In this document: piece by piece, positions 16,626 to 25,509 of the stretch
Position numbering within the stretch: the stretch's first letter is position 1
Layout of the letters: every line of letters begins with the position of its first letter
NCBI RefSeq assembly: GCF_000022365.1
Contig: NC_012804.1
Location: forward strand, 1,364,001 to 1,428,000
Origin: Thermococcus gammatolerans EJ3
Lineage (GTDB): Archaea > Methanobacteriota_B > Thermococci > Thermococcales > Thermococcaceae
Reading direction: 5' to 3'
Length of the DNA: 64,000 nt
Position numbers and translations under genes: made by a program
The notes under the pieces: model-generated
Told to the model about the DNA's origin: nothing
What the model saw: only the letters and a program-made list of their open reading frames with translations
Database searches by the model: none

Positions 16626-17621
16626 ATGAAAAAGCTTACTGCTGTTTTAGGGCTTCTCTCAATCCTCCTTTTGCTCTTAGCTTACGCTTACTCTAACCAG
16701 CCTCACGAGACCATGAGCAGTCTCTATCAAAAAATCCCAGAACAAGTTAGAGAGAACGCACAGCTAATAGCGGCCTACTACTCCTCACAAAACGGGGACA
16801 GAGAGTACCAATTCGCGTTTTACGATCCAAAAGAGAGAACACTCAGCATTTACACTTTTAAGATTTCAAACTTTCTCAAAATCTTTTGGGACAAAGAGGA
16901 GAACAAGATAACCTGCGAAACGCCATTCAATTATTCTGTACTGGCCACCAGCCCAGAAAAACTCAAAAACTTCGAAAACTGCGACAACTGTAAGCTATTC
17001 CTTTACAAGGGCAGGATTTACAAGAATAAAGAAATCGAGAGCATTTACCCGTCAATCGAGCAGGTAATCAAGGAGAACACTACCTACGTTAATTTTGTGC
17101 TACTCAAGGATGAAGAACTATCCATTGGAGGAATAATTGAAAGACACGGGGACATGGGACTAGGGCCCGCATACTTTGGGTACAAGGGATTACTTCATCT
17201 ACCTACAACTATGCATAATCCGAGTAGAGGAGTCATAGTAGAGTTCATCGCAAAAAACGATACAATTCATGTAGTTATTCACTATCCAAAAAACATGACA
17301 TTTTCGACTATTTCAAGTGTCAGATTGAGAAAGGATTGGAACTCTACATGGAATCTAAAAGAAGTTCCACTCAGTGAAATCCTCCAAAAATCTAAATCCA
17401 AAGAACTTTCCCAAGAGATCAAAGGAAGTTTACGCTTTGAATTCTCTATTACCAAACGAGACAATAGAGCGGAAGCGTGGGCATCATGGATAAACTCTCG
17501 CAAACAGGCTCATGGTTACTGGAGGCTGTACCCACCAGACAAGATAGAGTGGAGAAGATTTACCTGCATTGAGAAAAGCTGTAGATGGACTGAAGAAAAC
17601 ATATTCGACCCATTTCCCTGA
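16626..17621 (+). CDS. Membrane-anchored cluster protein 2 (type B, IYPS class)
   Basis: 331 residues; start ATG 16626 with GGGAG upstream, not the upstream in-frame codons inside the previous gene. Anchor LTAVLGLLSILLLLLAYAYS, then the type B signature NQPHETMSSLYQKIPEQVRE, LIAAYYSSQNGDREYQFAFY and LSIYTFKIS. TPFNYSVLATSPEKL corresponds to NYSPLALD of type A, and NCDNCKLFLYKGRIY carries a CxxC pair. The C-terminal half belongs to the IYPSIEQV class (also at 18651 and 26585), with GLLHLPTTM and IHYPKNMT as its versions of the cluster motifs. Predicted single-pass protein with an extracytoplasmic, probably disulfide-bonded domain. Function unknown. Confidence 0.78.
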   Translation: MKKLTAVLGLLSILLLLLAYAYSNQPHETMSSLYQKIPEQVRENAQLIAAYYSSQNGDREYQFAFYDPKERTLSIYTFKISNFLKIFWDKEENKITCETPFNYSVLATSPEKLKNFENCDNCKLFLYKGRIYKNKEIESIYPSIEQVIKENTTYVNFVLLKDEELSIGGIIERHGDMGLGPAYFGYKGLLHLPTTMHNPSRGVIVEFIAKNDTIHVVIHYPKNMTFSTISSVRLRKDWNSTWNLKEVPLSEILQKSKSKELSQEIKGSLRFEFSITKRDNRAEAWASWINSRKQAHGYWRLYPPDKIEWRRFTCIEKSCRWTEENIFDPFP

Positions 17622-17653
17622 GAAGATACCCCCACTAATACACGGAGGCCACG

Positions 17654-18637
17654 ATGATGAAAAATACAAAACTCCTTGCTCTCTTTGCATTCTTTTTGAT
17701 CATTCTTTTGCTCTTTGCTTATGCTTACTCTAACCAGCCCAACGAAACCATGAGCAGTCTCTACCAAAAAATCCCAGAACAAGTGAGAGAGAATTCCCAG
17801 CTAATAGCCGCTTACTACTCTTCACAGAATGGGGACAGAGAGTACCAATTCACGTTTTACGATCCAAAAGAGAGAACACTCAGCATTTACACGTTTAAAA
17901 TCTCCAAAATATTGAAAATTTGGCCGAGAATGACAGAAGACAAAATCTTCTGCAAGACCCCATTCAACTACTCAGTATTAGCAACAAGCCCAGAAAAGCT
18001 AAAAGACTTCGAAAACTGCAACAACTGTCGACTATTCTTATACAAGGACAGAATTTACAAGAACGAAGAAATTGAGGGGATCCAACCAAGACTCTCGGAA
18101 GTGTTAAAGGTGAACGAAAGCTACTGGCGAATTCAAATCCTCGGCGCCAGCGAACTATCAACAGGAAACATAATAGGCTCCTCTGGCGATGCTGGAGAAA
18201 TGTTTGGTCTTTCAGGTTATCCGGGATTGTTGATTCTTCCGGCAGGGAACAACGCGAGTAGAGGGGTAATCATCGCGATTCAACCGTTGAATGAAACTCA
18301 TGAGGTTATTAGAATACACTTCCCGCTGAACGTTACTTTTGAATTCGTGGAGAGACATTATGACAACCCAGATTTCCCCCTCTGGAGTTTGGAGAACTTG
18401 TCCAGTGCTGTTAAGCGTTTGCAGGCTTTCAAAATCGAGCCGAAACCATGGCGATGGGAGACTACACTAAGCGGCAAATACGCCGGAATAGCATGGTTCA
18501 CACAATCAGGGGCGTACTATGAATACGAAATACATCCTCAGTCAAAGTGGATTTATAATGGTGACTTCACAATATCACGGTTCGAGTTCAGGTGTAGGAG
18601 AGGAGGTGCATCCCCATACTCATACTACTACCCATAA
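17654..18637 (+). CDS. Membrane-anchored cluster protein 3 (type B, IQPR class)
   Basis: 327 residues; starts Met-Met at 17654 (17657 also possible) after GGAGG. N-terminal anchor and type B signature are almost the same as in the previous gene (NQPNETMSSLYQKIPEQVRE), but the C-terminal half switches to the IQPRLSEVLK class, shared with the gene at 25580: LGASELSTGNIIGSSGDAG, YPGLLILPAG, IHFPLNVTF, WSLENLSSAVKRLQAFKIEP. The change of class next to a common N-terminus indicates domain exchange. CxxC pair in NCNNCRLFLY. Function unknown. Confidence 0.78.
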   Translation: MMKNTKLLALFAFFLIILLLFAYAYSNQPNETMSSLYQKIPEQVRENSQLIAAYYSSQNGDREYQFTFYDPKERTLSIYTFKISKILKIWPRMTEDKIFCKTPFNYSVLATSPEKLKDFENCNNCRLFLYKDRIYKNEEIEGIQPRLSEVLKVNESYWRIQILGASELSTGNIIGSSGDAGEMFGLSGYPGLLILPAGNNASRGVIIAIQPLNETHEVIRIHFPLNVTFEFVERHYDNPDFPLWSLENLSSAVKRLQAFKIEPKPWRWETTLSGKYAGIAWFTQSGAYYEYEIHPQSKWIYNGDFTISRFEFRCRRGGASPYSYYYP

Positions 18638-18650
18638 CGGAGGTCGGAAG

Positions 18651-19664
18651 ATGAAGGAACTTCTCGTAGTTTTAGTTTTTGTTTCAATCCTTTTGCTCTT
18701 TGCTTACGCTTACTCTAACCAGCCCAACGAAACCATGAGCAGTCTCTACCAGAAAATTCCAGAGCAAGTTAGGGAAAATTCGCAGTTGATAGCGGCTTAT
18801 TACTCGTCCCAAACAGGCTTTGGCGGCTTTAGAGAGTATCAATTCGCCCTCTACAATCCAAACGATCGAACAATCAGCATTTACACGTTCAAAATCTCCA
18901 AACTCCTGAAAATCTGGCCGAGAATAACGGAAAACAAAATAACCTGTAAAACCCAGCTTAACTACTCCATCCTAGCCACCAGCCCAGAAAAACTCAAAAA
19001 CTTCAAAAACTGCGGCAATTGCAGAATACTCCTCTACAAGGACAGGATTTACAAGAATGGGGAAATCGAGAGCATTTACCCGTCAATCGAACAGGTAATC
19101 CGGGGCAAGGAGAACACTACTTACGTGAAACTCTCCCTCCTCAAAGACTCAGAAATCACCACTGGAGCAGTAGGGTTCGTCATTGGAGACATGGGATTCT
19201 ACACTGATGATGTTTATTATGGGAGGGGTTTGCTTTATTTGCCCAGTCCTATTGTGAATCTCACGAGGGGTGTTGTGGTTGAATTCCTGCCAGTGGACAA
19301 CGAGACCATTAAGAGGGTAATTCACTACCCGGGCAACGTTACCCTCTCCGACGAGTTCAAAATCACAAAATACTACAGGGTTAACATCACGCGGAACTTG
19401 ACTTGGACGTTAAAGGAAGTTCCAATCGAGCAGATTCTTCAAAAACTCGACTCTAAACAGCTCCAAAAAACCATTGGAGAGGACTCGAGAGTTAGGCTCG
19501 AAATATCCAAGGAACCCTTATGGGCCAAAACACCAAAACTCGAAGCCTGGCTAATATGGATAGACAAAGGGAAAACTGTGTATATAGAAAAACGAATATA
19601 TCCCACTGAAAAAACTTACAAGGAAAAATTCAGCTTCATCAGTGGTTATTACTGCGGCTGGTAG
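18651..19664 (+). CDS. Membrane-anchored cluster protein 4 (type B, IYPS class)
   Basis: 337 residues from ATG 18651 (GGAGGT upstream); the open frame extends back into the previous gene without a signal. Anchor VVLVFVSILLLFAYAYS, type B signature with a small insertion (SSQTGFGGFREYQFAL), TQLNYSILATSPEKL, NCGNCRILLYKDRIY, then the IYPSIEQVIRGKENTTYV class. Shared motifs RGLLYLPSPI and VIHYPGNVT are present. The end is WSYYCGW-like (SGYYCGW). Its stop region overlaps a possible upstream start of the next gene. Function unknown. Confidence 0.78.
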   Translation: MKELLVVLVFVSILLLFAYAYSNQPNETMSSLYQKIPEQVRENSQLIAAYYSSQTGFGGFREYQFALYNPNDRTISIYTFKISKLLKIWPRITENKITCKTQLNYSILATSPEKLKNFKNCGNCRILLYKDRIYKNGEIESIYPSIEQVIRGKENTTYVKLSLLKDSEITTGAVGFVIGDMGFYTDDVYYGRGLLYLPSPIVNLTRGVVVEFLPVDNETIKRVIHYPGNVTLSDEFKITKYYRVNITRNLTWTLKEVPIEQILQKLDSKQLQKTIGEDSRVRLEISKEPLWAKTPKLEAWLIWIDKGKTVYIEKRIYPTEKTYKEKFSFISGYYCGW

Positions 19665-19674
19665 AGGTGAAAAA

Positions 19675-20631
19675 ATGAGATCCTTCCTTGCTTTCCTCCT
19701 TGTTTTCCTCCTTTCCTTCCTTGCTTACAATGCTTACACTTACCACCAGCTCTCCTCAGCGGAAGGAGCTTACAAGTTAGCAGGAATTCCAAGCAGTGAA
19801 AAGCTCATTGCGGTCTATCATGATGAGAACTTCTGGCAGTTCGCCACCTACAACCCGAAAGCCCGAGAACTCAAAGTCTATTACGTTGGTCAGGATTTTC
19901 CTCTGCTCTTCAGGATAAAGAAAACAAAAACCGTGAAGACACCATTAAACTACTCCCCACTCGCTCTTGACTTGAAACTCCTCGAAAAAGCTCCAAAAGA
20001 AACTCCTGCATTACTCTTCGCCGGAAAATGGTACACTAAAGAAAACCCACCAGAATTCCCAACAGTAGAGCAAATACTCCAACAATACAACAACAAAACA
20101 ATGAGGAGATTGAGTGCTTATTATGCCGAAAAAGAACTCTGGATTGGGGCAATAACCATGCAGACAGGCGATGCAATTTATGGAGGAATAGGGCCCGGGC
20201 GAATTCTCGTAATACCAAGTTTGAAATCCTACATGGAAAAACCCTTTGTGTGGCGTGTTGAAATTCCAGCTGGAGGGGATAAGTCCCAGCACATTGTCTA
20301 TTACCCAGACGGAATTACAATCAAGGGATATGGAGAAGTTGTTCTCCCAAAAGCGTTTGTGATAGAGAAATGGGTTCTTGAAAAGTCTTTAAACGCAACA
20401 TTGAAAGCACTGGCAAAGCCTACCCCAATCTCAGGCTCTGCAAGGAGTTTTGTCGATCTAACGATATCCTGCTGGGACTCAAACTCAATAGAATGGAGCA
20501 TCATGTATATTACCAGATACTGGCCCGGTATCTCAATGCAGAACAAAATACCGGAAGGTTACGTTCTTAGTGACTATGGTCAAACCTCCGGAAAATGCCA
20601 AATAATTAGAACAGCCAATTCACAGGGGTGA
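19675..20631 (+). CDS. Membrane-anchored cluster protein 5 (type A)
   Basis: 318 residues from ATG 19675, preceded by GAGGTGA. Anchor SFLAFLLVFLLSFLAYNAYT followed by YHQLSSAEGAYKLAGIP, LIAVYHDENFWQFATYNPKA, TPLNYSPLALDLKLL and PALLFAGKWYTKENPPEF. C-terminal half of the class shared with 23581: KELWIGAITMQTGDAIYGGI, RILVIPSL, VYYPDGITI, YWPGISMQNKIPEGYVL. Nearly identical blocks to 22591 in the first 140 residues show recent duplication or conversion. It has no protease-tail element upstream. Function unknown. Confidence 0.78.
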   Translation: MRSFLAFLLVFLLSFLAYNAYTYHQLSSAEGAYKLAGIPSSEKLIAVYHDENFWQFATYNPKARELKVYYVGQDFPLLFRIKKTKTVKTPLNYSPLALDLKLLEKAPKETPALLFAGKWYTKENPPEFPTVEQILQQYNNKTMRRLSAYYAEKELWIGAITMQTGDAIYGGIGPGRILVIPSLKSYMEKPFVWRVEIPAGGDKSQHIVYYPDGITIKGYGEVVLPKAFVIEKWVLEKSLNATLKALAKPTPISGSARSFVDLTISCWDSNSIEWSIMYITRYWPGISMQNKIPEGYVLSDYGQTSGKCQIIRTANSQG

Positions 20632-20638
20632 TCCAGGG

Positions 20639-21622
20639 ATGAAGCGCTGGCTTTCACTTTTCTTTATTCTTCTCCTTCTTGCATGGGGAGTTAAAGCATA
20701 CCAAGTTCACACAAGCCTTACAACCCCCAGCAGAGTGCTCCAACTCATAAAGCACAACGAAAGCGAGGAGCTCATAGGAGCATACGTAAAAGAAGGAACG
20801 CTCGGCCCTAAATGGCAGTTAATATTCTACAACCCCAACAGCCAGAAAATCAGGATAGTCTCTTTAAGTGAGAAACTTGGATTAATTCCCGGACTCCTCA
20901 AAGAAACATATCTAAACCCAACGCCATATAACTACTCCCCGCTCTCAACTAACTTAGAACGCCTGAAAGATTGGGACGGAAAAACGCCCGCGCTTCTGTT
21001 TCACGAAAAGTGGTATTATAAATCAACCTTTCAAGGAATCCGCAACTTTCAGAACATCCAGAGCGAAAACCTCACCTTGCTTGGCATTTTTTACTCCAAA
21101 AACAGTTTCTGGATGGGAGTCCAAGGAATCAGAGTTTGCAACGCAGATTTCGGCTACCCCCCAGCTGGTCCCGGCGGAATCATAGTGCCGCCCAATCTCG
21201 CGGGTGACGGTGCCCCAACAGTTCTCGCGACTGTTAGGAACAAGGGAAACCATTCAGAAACATCGATAATATTCTTCGATGGATCTACTATCAACATAAC
21301 TGGGGCAGTTCACCCAGAGTGCATCATGGCCATCTTTGCAGATAGATTTGGAATGGTGTTCTGTGGCGATGCACGGAAAGAATTTTTGAAGGAAACTCAT
21401 GAAATTCCTAATTGCCCCTTTGAATTGAAGGACGTGAGCGAACTCGCCCAAATTTGGTATCGAGATGCGAGACAAAACCCAAGTAGGATGGCAATGTTTG
21501 TGGCCAGACCCGTGAAGGGTACTTCGAAGGACTGCAGTGCTGAGATAAGATGGGTGGTCATAACCCTAAAGGGAGAGGGTTATTGTGGCGACGAATACTC
21601 AGGAAAACTTGAGAACACGTAA
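20639..21622 (+). CDS. Membrane-anchored cluster protein 6 (type C)
   Basis: 327 residues; ATG 20639 follows the previous stop by seven bases, with GGGGTGA upstream. Anchor WLSLFFILLLLAWGVKAY, then type C features: VHTSLTTPSRVLQLI, ELIGAYVKEGTLGPKWQLIF, TPYNYSPLSTNLERLKDW, PALLFHEKWYYKS, and GPGGIIVPPNL in the position of the shared Gly-hydrophobic-Pro motif. The C-terminal half holds about seven Cys (VCNADF, HPECIM, VFCGD, PNCPF, KDCS, YCGD), likely disulfides outside the cell. One homologue lies at 24610, which lacks a roughly 30-residue segment around HPECIM. Function unknown. Confidence 0.78.
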   Translation: MKRWLSLFFILLLLAWGVKAYQVHTSLTTPSRVLQLIKHNESEELIGAYVKEGTLGPKWQLIFYNPNSQKIRIVSLSEKLGLIPGLLKETYLNPTPYNYSPLSTNLERLKDWDGKTPALLFHEKWYYKSTFQGIRNFQNIQSENLTLLGIFYSKNSFWMGVQGIRVCNADFGYPPAGPGGIIVPPNLAGDGAPTVLATVRNKGNHSETSIIFFDGSTINITGAVHPECIMAIFADRFGMVFCGDARKEFLKETHEIPNCPFELKDVSELAQIWYRDARQNPSRMAMFVARPVKGTSKDCSAEIRWVVITLKGEGYCGDEYSGKLENT

Positions 21623-21623
21623 C

Positions 21624-21695
21624 ATCCAAGGATACAAACCCAAAACCGGCCCCTACACCGGCGTCGGCTACTTCATGGAGGTGACTTGGGGATGA
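21624..21695 (+). repeat. Protease-tail element, copy before gene 21692
   Basis: In-frame it encodes IQGYKPKTGPYTGVGYFMEV then TWG and a stop that overlaps the next ATG (21692). Compared with the parent it differs mainly at third codon positions (ccc for ccg, acc for act, ggc for ggt, gtc for gtt, ttc for ttt) plus Thr for Val near the end. No ATG opens the element. Confidence 0.8.
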
Positions 21696-22540
21696 GGAAG
21701 ATAGCTGCCCTCTTGCTTTTGCTTTTTACCCTTACGGCATCTTGGATACTGTGGGAGAGTCATGAAGCCGTGTCCTGTTTTAACTCTCCATATTGCATGA
21801 CGGAACATCTTAACATAACAGACCACATACTCATCATGCAACACAACGGAAACGAATGGAGAATCGTCACATACACCACGGGGAAATTGTCCCTCCATAG
21901 AATCGAGCTCAGCGGTTCTATAATACCTGATATTAAAGACTCCACGAAAAGTGTCAGAACGCACATTGATTACTCACCCCTAACTTTTGAAAACAATGCC
22001 CTCAAAGGCTTGAAAGGAACAATCGGGCTCATTGCGAAGTTCAACGGAAGCGTTAAGGCTGTCCCACTCAAAGAACTCCAAAAGCCCCTTACCTGCTCCG
22101 AACTCCTGAAACTGTGTTCTTCATGCAAGCTCGTCCTCGGAGAAGGTGGGGACAAAGTGAGACTTGGATACACGAACCTCACAAGTGGTTACTTAGTCGT
22201 GCCCTCTCCCAGAGGTAGCTCCAGATTCGTCCTTGAAATCAAATCTTACAACGCAACCAAAGATGCCATAATCGCTAAATACCCAATGGGAATTGTCAAG
22301 GGTTATACCTCGAAGCTCAACCTCCCCCCGATTGAAAACACGAGCCTTCCAGCCAACGTTTCCCAGTACCTGGAGCCCGCATGGGGGATCCTGATAACAG
22401 GAAATGAAGTGGTGCTCAACCCCGACCCCTGGAGCATTGTTGAGGAACTGGGAGAATGCAGAACCGTGTACAAAATTACAATTCACAACAACGGAACAAT
22501 AGAAAAAACAGAATATGGGCTGCCCTGCTGGAGAAGGTAA
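21692..22540 (+). CDS. Membrane-anchored cluster protein 7 (type D)
   Basis: 282 residues from ATG 21692 (ribosome-binding site GGAGGTG supplied by the tail element). Anchor KIAALLLLLFTLTASWIL, then a divergent version of the cluster domain: HILIMQHNGNEWRIVTYTTG corresponds to LIAVYHDKDFWQFATYN, and HIDYSPLTFENNALKGLK to NYSPLALDLKLL. Cys-rich middle (TCSELLKLCSSCKLVLGEGG), GYLVVPSPRG and IAKYPMGIV match the two C-terminal motifs. It is the only member of its type here and the most divergent. Function unknown. Confidence 0.76.
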   Translation: MRKIAALLLLLFTLTASWILWESHEAVSCFNSPYCMTEHLNITDHILIMQHNGNEWRIVTYTTGKLSLHRIELSGSIIPDIKDSTKSVRTHIDYSPLTFENNALKGLKGTIGLIAKFNGSVKAVPLKELQKPLTCSELLKLCSSCKLVLGEGGDKVRLGYTNLTSGYLVVPSPRGSSRFVLEIKSYNATKDAIIAKYPMGIVKGYTSKLNLPPIENTSLPANVSQYLEPAWGILITGNEVVLNPDPWSIVEELGECRTVYKITIHNNGTIEKTEYGLPCWRR

Positions 22541-22546
22541 AACTAA

Positions 22547-22594
22547 AACCCCTACAATAGTGTTGGTTACTTTATGGAGGTGATGTGGGGATGA
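22547..22594 (+). repeat. Protease-tail element, copy before gene 22591
   Basis: Encodes NPYNSVGYFMEVMWG and a stop overlapping the ATG at 22591. It is shorter than the other copies (the KTG part is eroded) but keeps GYFMEV and the GGAGGTG ribosome-binding site. Confidence 0.75.
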
Positions 22595-23487
22595 AGAAGC
22601 TCCTTGCTTTGGTTTTACTTTTCCTTCTTTTCTTTGCCTATAACGCGTGCACTTACCACCAGCTCTCCTCAGCGGAAGGGGCTTATAAACTGGCGGGAAT
22701 TTCAGGAGATGAAAAGCTCATTGCAGTCTATCACGATAGTAATTTCTGGCAGTTCGCAACGTACAACCCGAAAGCCCGAGAACTCAAAGTCTACTACCTC
22801 AGTCAGGCTCATCCATTAGACTTCAGAATCAAGAAAACAAAAACTGTGAAGACACCTTTGAACTATTCCCCTCTCGCCCTTGACTTAAAACTCCTTGAAA
22901 AAGCACCAAAAGAAACTCCTGCATTACTCTTCGCCGGAAAATGGTACACTCCTGAAAACCCGCCAGAATTCCCAAGCTTTGACGAGATAATCAAAGGATA
23001 CACCAACAAAACGATCCGAAGGATTGCCCTCTTATACGCGAGGAAAGAACTCTGGATACAAACATACCTCCAAGTGACCGCAAGAGCCTATGAGGTGGGA
23101 ACGAAGGATGTACTAGTAATTCCAAGTTTTGGAAATACCTCCGGGGGAATCTGGGTTGTTGAGACTCCGCAAGGAAAGAACTCTACCAAAACTGTGTACT
23201 ATCCGGGCACTAAAATAGTAGGGAACGTTACCCCGGTGTACTTAGGTTCATTTGTTTTAAACAACAGAAATTCTATTGAGAGTGCACTTTATGAAGCGCT
23301 TTCAAATCTCAGCAAAACCACCAGCTTCGCAAAGATCGAGGTTTACTGCTTCTCCCCACAAGCCGATGTTGATACTGTAACCATCAAAAGATACTACCAA
23401 GGGATCTCTATGGAAAAATACTTCCAATTCTACTACCTCCACAGGGACACAATTAAAGTTTTAGGGGGATGCAAGACTACTCGCTAA
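22591..23487 (+). CDS. Membrane-anchored cluster protein 8 (type A)
   Basis: 298 residues from ATG 22591. Anchor KLLALVLLFLLFFAYNACTY (with a Cys) and the type A signature SSAEGAYKLAGISGDEKLIA, FWQFATYNPKARELKVYYL, TPLNYSPLALDLKLLEKAP, PALLFAGKWYTPENPPEFPS. The C-terminal half is its own class: RKELWIQTYLQVTARAYEVG, DVLVIPSFGN, VYYPGTKIVG, KRYYQGISMEKYF. Its N-terminal half is closest to the gene at 19675, its middle to 23581. Function unknown. Confidence 0.78.
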   Translation: MKKLLALVLLFLLFFAYNACTYHQLSSAEGAYKLAGISGDEKLIAVYHDSNFWQFATYNPKARELKVYYLSQAHPLDFRIKKTKTVKTPLNYSPLALDLKLLEKAPKETPALLFAGKWYTPENPPEFPSFDEIIKGYTNKTIRRIALLYARKELWIQTYLQVTARAYEVGTKDVLVIPSFGNTSGGIWVVETPQGKNSTKTVYYPGTKIVGNVTPVYLGSFVLNNRNSIESALYEALSNLSKTTSFAKIEVYCFSPQADVDTVTIKRYYQGISMEKYFQFYYLHRDTIKVLGGCKTTR

Positions 23488-23542
23488 TTCAGGTGAGGAT
23501 CTAAAAATGATTTGAGGGAAGGCCAATATTGAGATTTGGAAA

Positions 23543-23584
23543 CTAACGAGCGTCGGCTACTTTATGGAGGTGGTTTGGGGATGA
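23543..23584 (+). repeat. Protease-tail element, copy before gene 23581
   Basis: Encodes LTSVGYFMEVVWG and a stop overlapping the ATG at 23581. From 23555 onward it is identical to the parent copy (15686 onward), and the identity continues into the coding sequence. Confidence 0.8.
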
Positions 23585-24504
23585 GGCGGAAGTTGTTTGC
23601 TCTCTTTCTTTTACTCACTCTCCTGCTCGGGTATTTGGCTTATTTGAACTCCCTCCCACTAGCAGTCAGAGCTTACAAACTCGCAAGAATCCCCAGCGAC
23701 GAACAATTAATAGCAGTTTACCACGACAAGGACTTCTGGCAGTTCGCCACTTACAACCCCAAAACCCAAAAACTGAAAGTTTACGCCCTTTACACTGACA
23801 AACCAATCCTCCCCTGGGGAAGAGACGTAAAAACCGTAAAAACACCATTAAACTACTCCCCACTCGCCCTTGACTTGGACCTTCTTGAAGAAGTACCAAA
23901 GGAAACTCCCGCATTACTCTTCGCCGGAAAATGGTACACGAAAGAAAACCCGCCAGAATTCCCAAGCTTTGACGAGATAACCAAAGAATACAAGAACAAG
24001 ACCCTACGGGAACTCACGGCATACTACGCTAAAAAAGAACTGTGGATTGGCAGCATAACACTCCAAACGGGAGATGTCCTTTATGGAAGTATTGGGCCCG
24101 TTTGGACCCTCACAGTTCCAGATCTTCAAGATGAGGGAAATTCAGGTTTTGTATGGGAGGTTGAAGTTGTTAAGGAGAAGAACGCATCATTGTGGGTCGT
24201 CCATTATCCCGGGGACGTGAAGGTGAGCGGAGTGGGTGAAGTCCTCTACAGACAGAGCTCCATAGCAGTCTCAAAAGCTTATACTAGCCTAGATAATGCA
24301 TTCAAGTGGCTCAACAGAACTTCGTATCCAAAACAGAACCCAGTGTTCCTGCAATTCACAGTTTACTCAATGAAGTCCAAAACGATCCAAGCGGGCGTTT
24401 TAGTTCTCAAATACTACCAAAAGGGTATTTCAATGAAGAAAAAGTTACCAGACGGATATGTGCTGATGGATGGTACCGATATCCCAGTGAATAACAGTTC
24501 ATAG
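23581..24504 (+). CDS. Membrane-anchored cluster protein 9 (type A)
   Basis: 307 residues from ATG 23581. The first 55 codons are the same as in cluster protein 1 (RRKLFALFLLLTLLLGYLAY; AYKLARIPSDEQLIAVYHDK), with one base difference over about 190 bp. After that it follows the class of 19675: TPLNYSPLALDLDLLEEVP, PALLFAGKWYTKENPPEFPS, KELWIGSITLQTGDVLYGSI, WTLTVPDLQ, VHYPGDVKV, KYYQKGISMKKKLPDGYVL. So it is a hybrid of the front of protein 1 and the back of protein 5. Function unknown. Confidence 0.78.
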   Translation: MRRKLFALFLLLTLLLGYLAYLNSLPLAVRAYKLARIPSDEQLIAVYHDKDFWQFATYNPKTQKLKVYALYTDKPILPWGRDVKTVKTPLNYSPLALDLDLLEEVPKETPALLFAGKWYTKENPPEFPSFDEITKEYKNKTLRELTAYYAKKELWIGSITLQTGDVLYGSIGPVWTLTVPDLQDEGNSGFVWEVEVVKEKNASLWVVHYPGDVKVSGVGEVLYRQSSIAVSKAYTSLDNAFKWLNRTSYPKQNPVFLQFTVYSMKSKTIQAGVLVLKYYQKGISMKKKLPDGYVLMDGTDIPVNNSS

Positions 24505-24535
24505 GCTCGAAACATTAAATGGGAGCGGAGACCCA

Positions 24536-24613
24536 ATGAACTCTCGGCAAGCTTCATCCGTTGGCCCCCCCTACACTGGTGTTGGCTACTTCATGGAGGT
24601 GGTCTGGGGATGA
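24536..24613 (+). repeat. Protease-tail element forming a 25-codon mini-ORF before gene 24610
   Basis: Starts with its own ATG (24536) and encodes MNSRQASSVGPPYTGVGYFM then EVVWG; its stop overlaps the ATG at 24610. It could be translated as a leader that couples to the next gene through the internal GGAGGTG. Confidence 0.75.
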
Positions 24614-25509
24614 AATGGATTGGGACTCTCTTTATTTTTATTCTCCTCGCAGTATCCCTGTGGGGCCTCCAGGCTTACAGAGTCCACGAGACGTTAACAA
24701 GTCCAGATAAGACCTTTGAGATGGCAACCGGAGAGAACGCACAACTAATTGCCGCATACGTCGATAAAGGAATGCTCGCCCCCACATGGCATTTCGCCTT
24801 CTACAATCCAAAAACGCGGAATATTTTTGTTACCAGCGTAAAGGAAAGCCTCTGGCCTTGGCCCCACATAACTCTCAAAAAACAGGCCTGCCCAACAGAG
24901 TACAATTACTCCTCTCTGGCCATTCAAAGAACACTCTTGAAAAACTGGAGGGGGCAAGCTCCTGCACTCCTCTTCAATGGCACATGGTACTCTCGGGATG
25001 ACCAAAAAGATGCACTTTCAATGCTCACAAGTCTCAGGATTCAAAACGCATCATTTGGTAAAATTGGATTGTTCTACTCTAAAAATGGCTTCTGGGTGGG
25101 GCTAGATGAGATAAAATCCTGTGGAGGAGACTACTCTTTCCCACCCGCTGGGCCTGGAGGCATTTTAGTTCCTCCAGAGTTGTCAGACAAAAATCTCCCG
25201 ACAGTCATAGAGATTACGTGGAACTCCCCCTACGGCTCAGAAAGAGCATTGGTGTTTTTTAATGGAGCCATAATTAAAGCCCATACAACAAAACCCCTTA
25301 CCTGTCCGTTCGAACTTCGAAACCTTACCGGCGCTTTGAGAATCTGGAGGGAATACTTTGAATACAACCCCAATAGAATGGCACTGTGGGTTTCCCGTCC
25401 CCTTGATACTTCGTCTAAGGAGTGCACCAACAAAACAACATGGGTCATCATTGCCCTCCGTAATGGGGATTGTGGAAACGAATGGTGGGGAAAACTTGAG
25501 GACACATGA
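24610..25509 (+). CDS. Membrane-anchored cluster protein 10 (type C)
   Basis: 299 residues from ATG 24610. Anchor WIGTLFIFILLAVSLWGLQAY, then RVHETLTSPDKTFEMATGEN, LIAAYVDKGMLAPTWHFAFY, TEYNYSSLAIQRTLLKNW, PALLFNGTWYS, GPGGILVPPEL. Shorter than its homologue at 20639 by a Cys-containing insert, but with the same end (IWREYFEYNPNRMALWVSRP, ECTNKTTW, DCGNEWWGKLEDT). Several Cys suggest disulfides. The stop overlaps the mini-ORF of the next tail element. Function unknown. Confidence 0.78.
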   Translation: MKWIGTLFIFILLAVSLWGLQAYRVHETLTSPDKTFEMATGENAQLIAAYVDKGMLAPTWHFAFYNPKTRNIFVTSVKESLWPWPHITLKKQACPTEYNYSSLAIQRTLLKNWRGQAPALLFNGTWYSRDDQKDALSMLTSLRIQNASFGKIGLFYSKNGFWVGLDEIKSCGGDYSFPPAGPGGILVPPELSDKNLPTVIEITWNSPYGSERALVFFNGAIIKAHTTKPLTCPFELRNLTGALRIWREYFEYNPNRMALWVSRPLDTSSKECTNKTTWVIIALRNGDCGNEWWGKLEDT

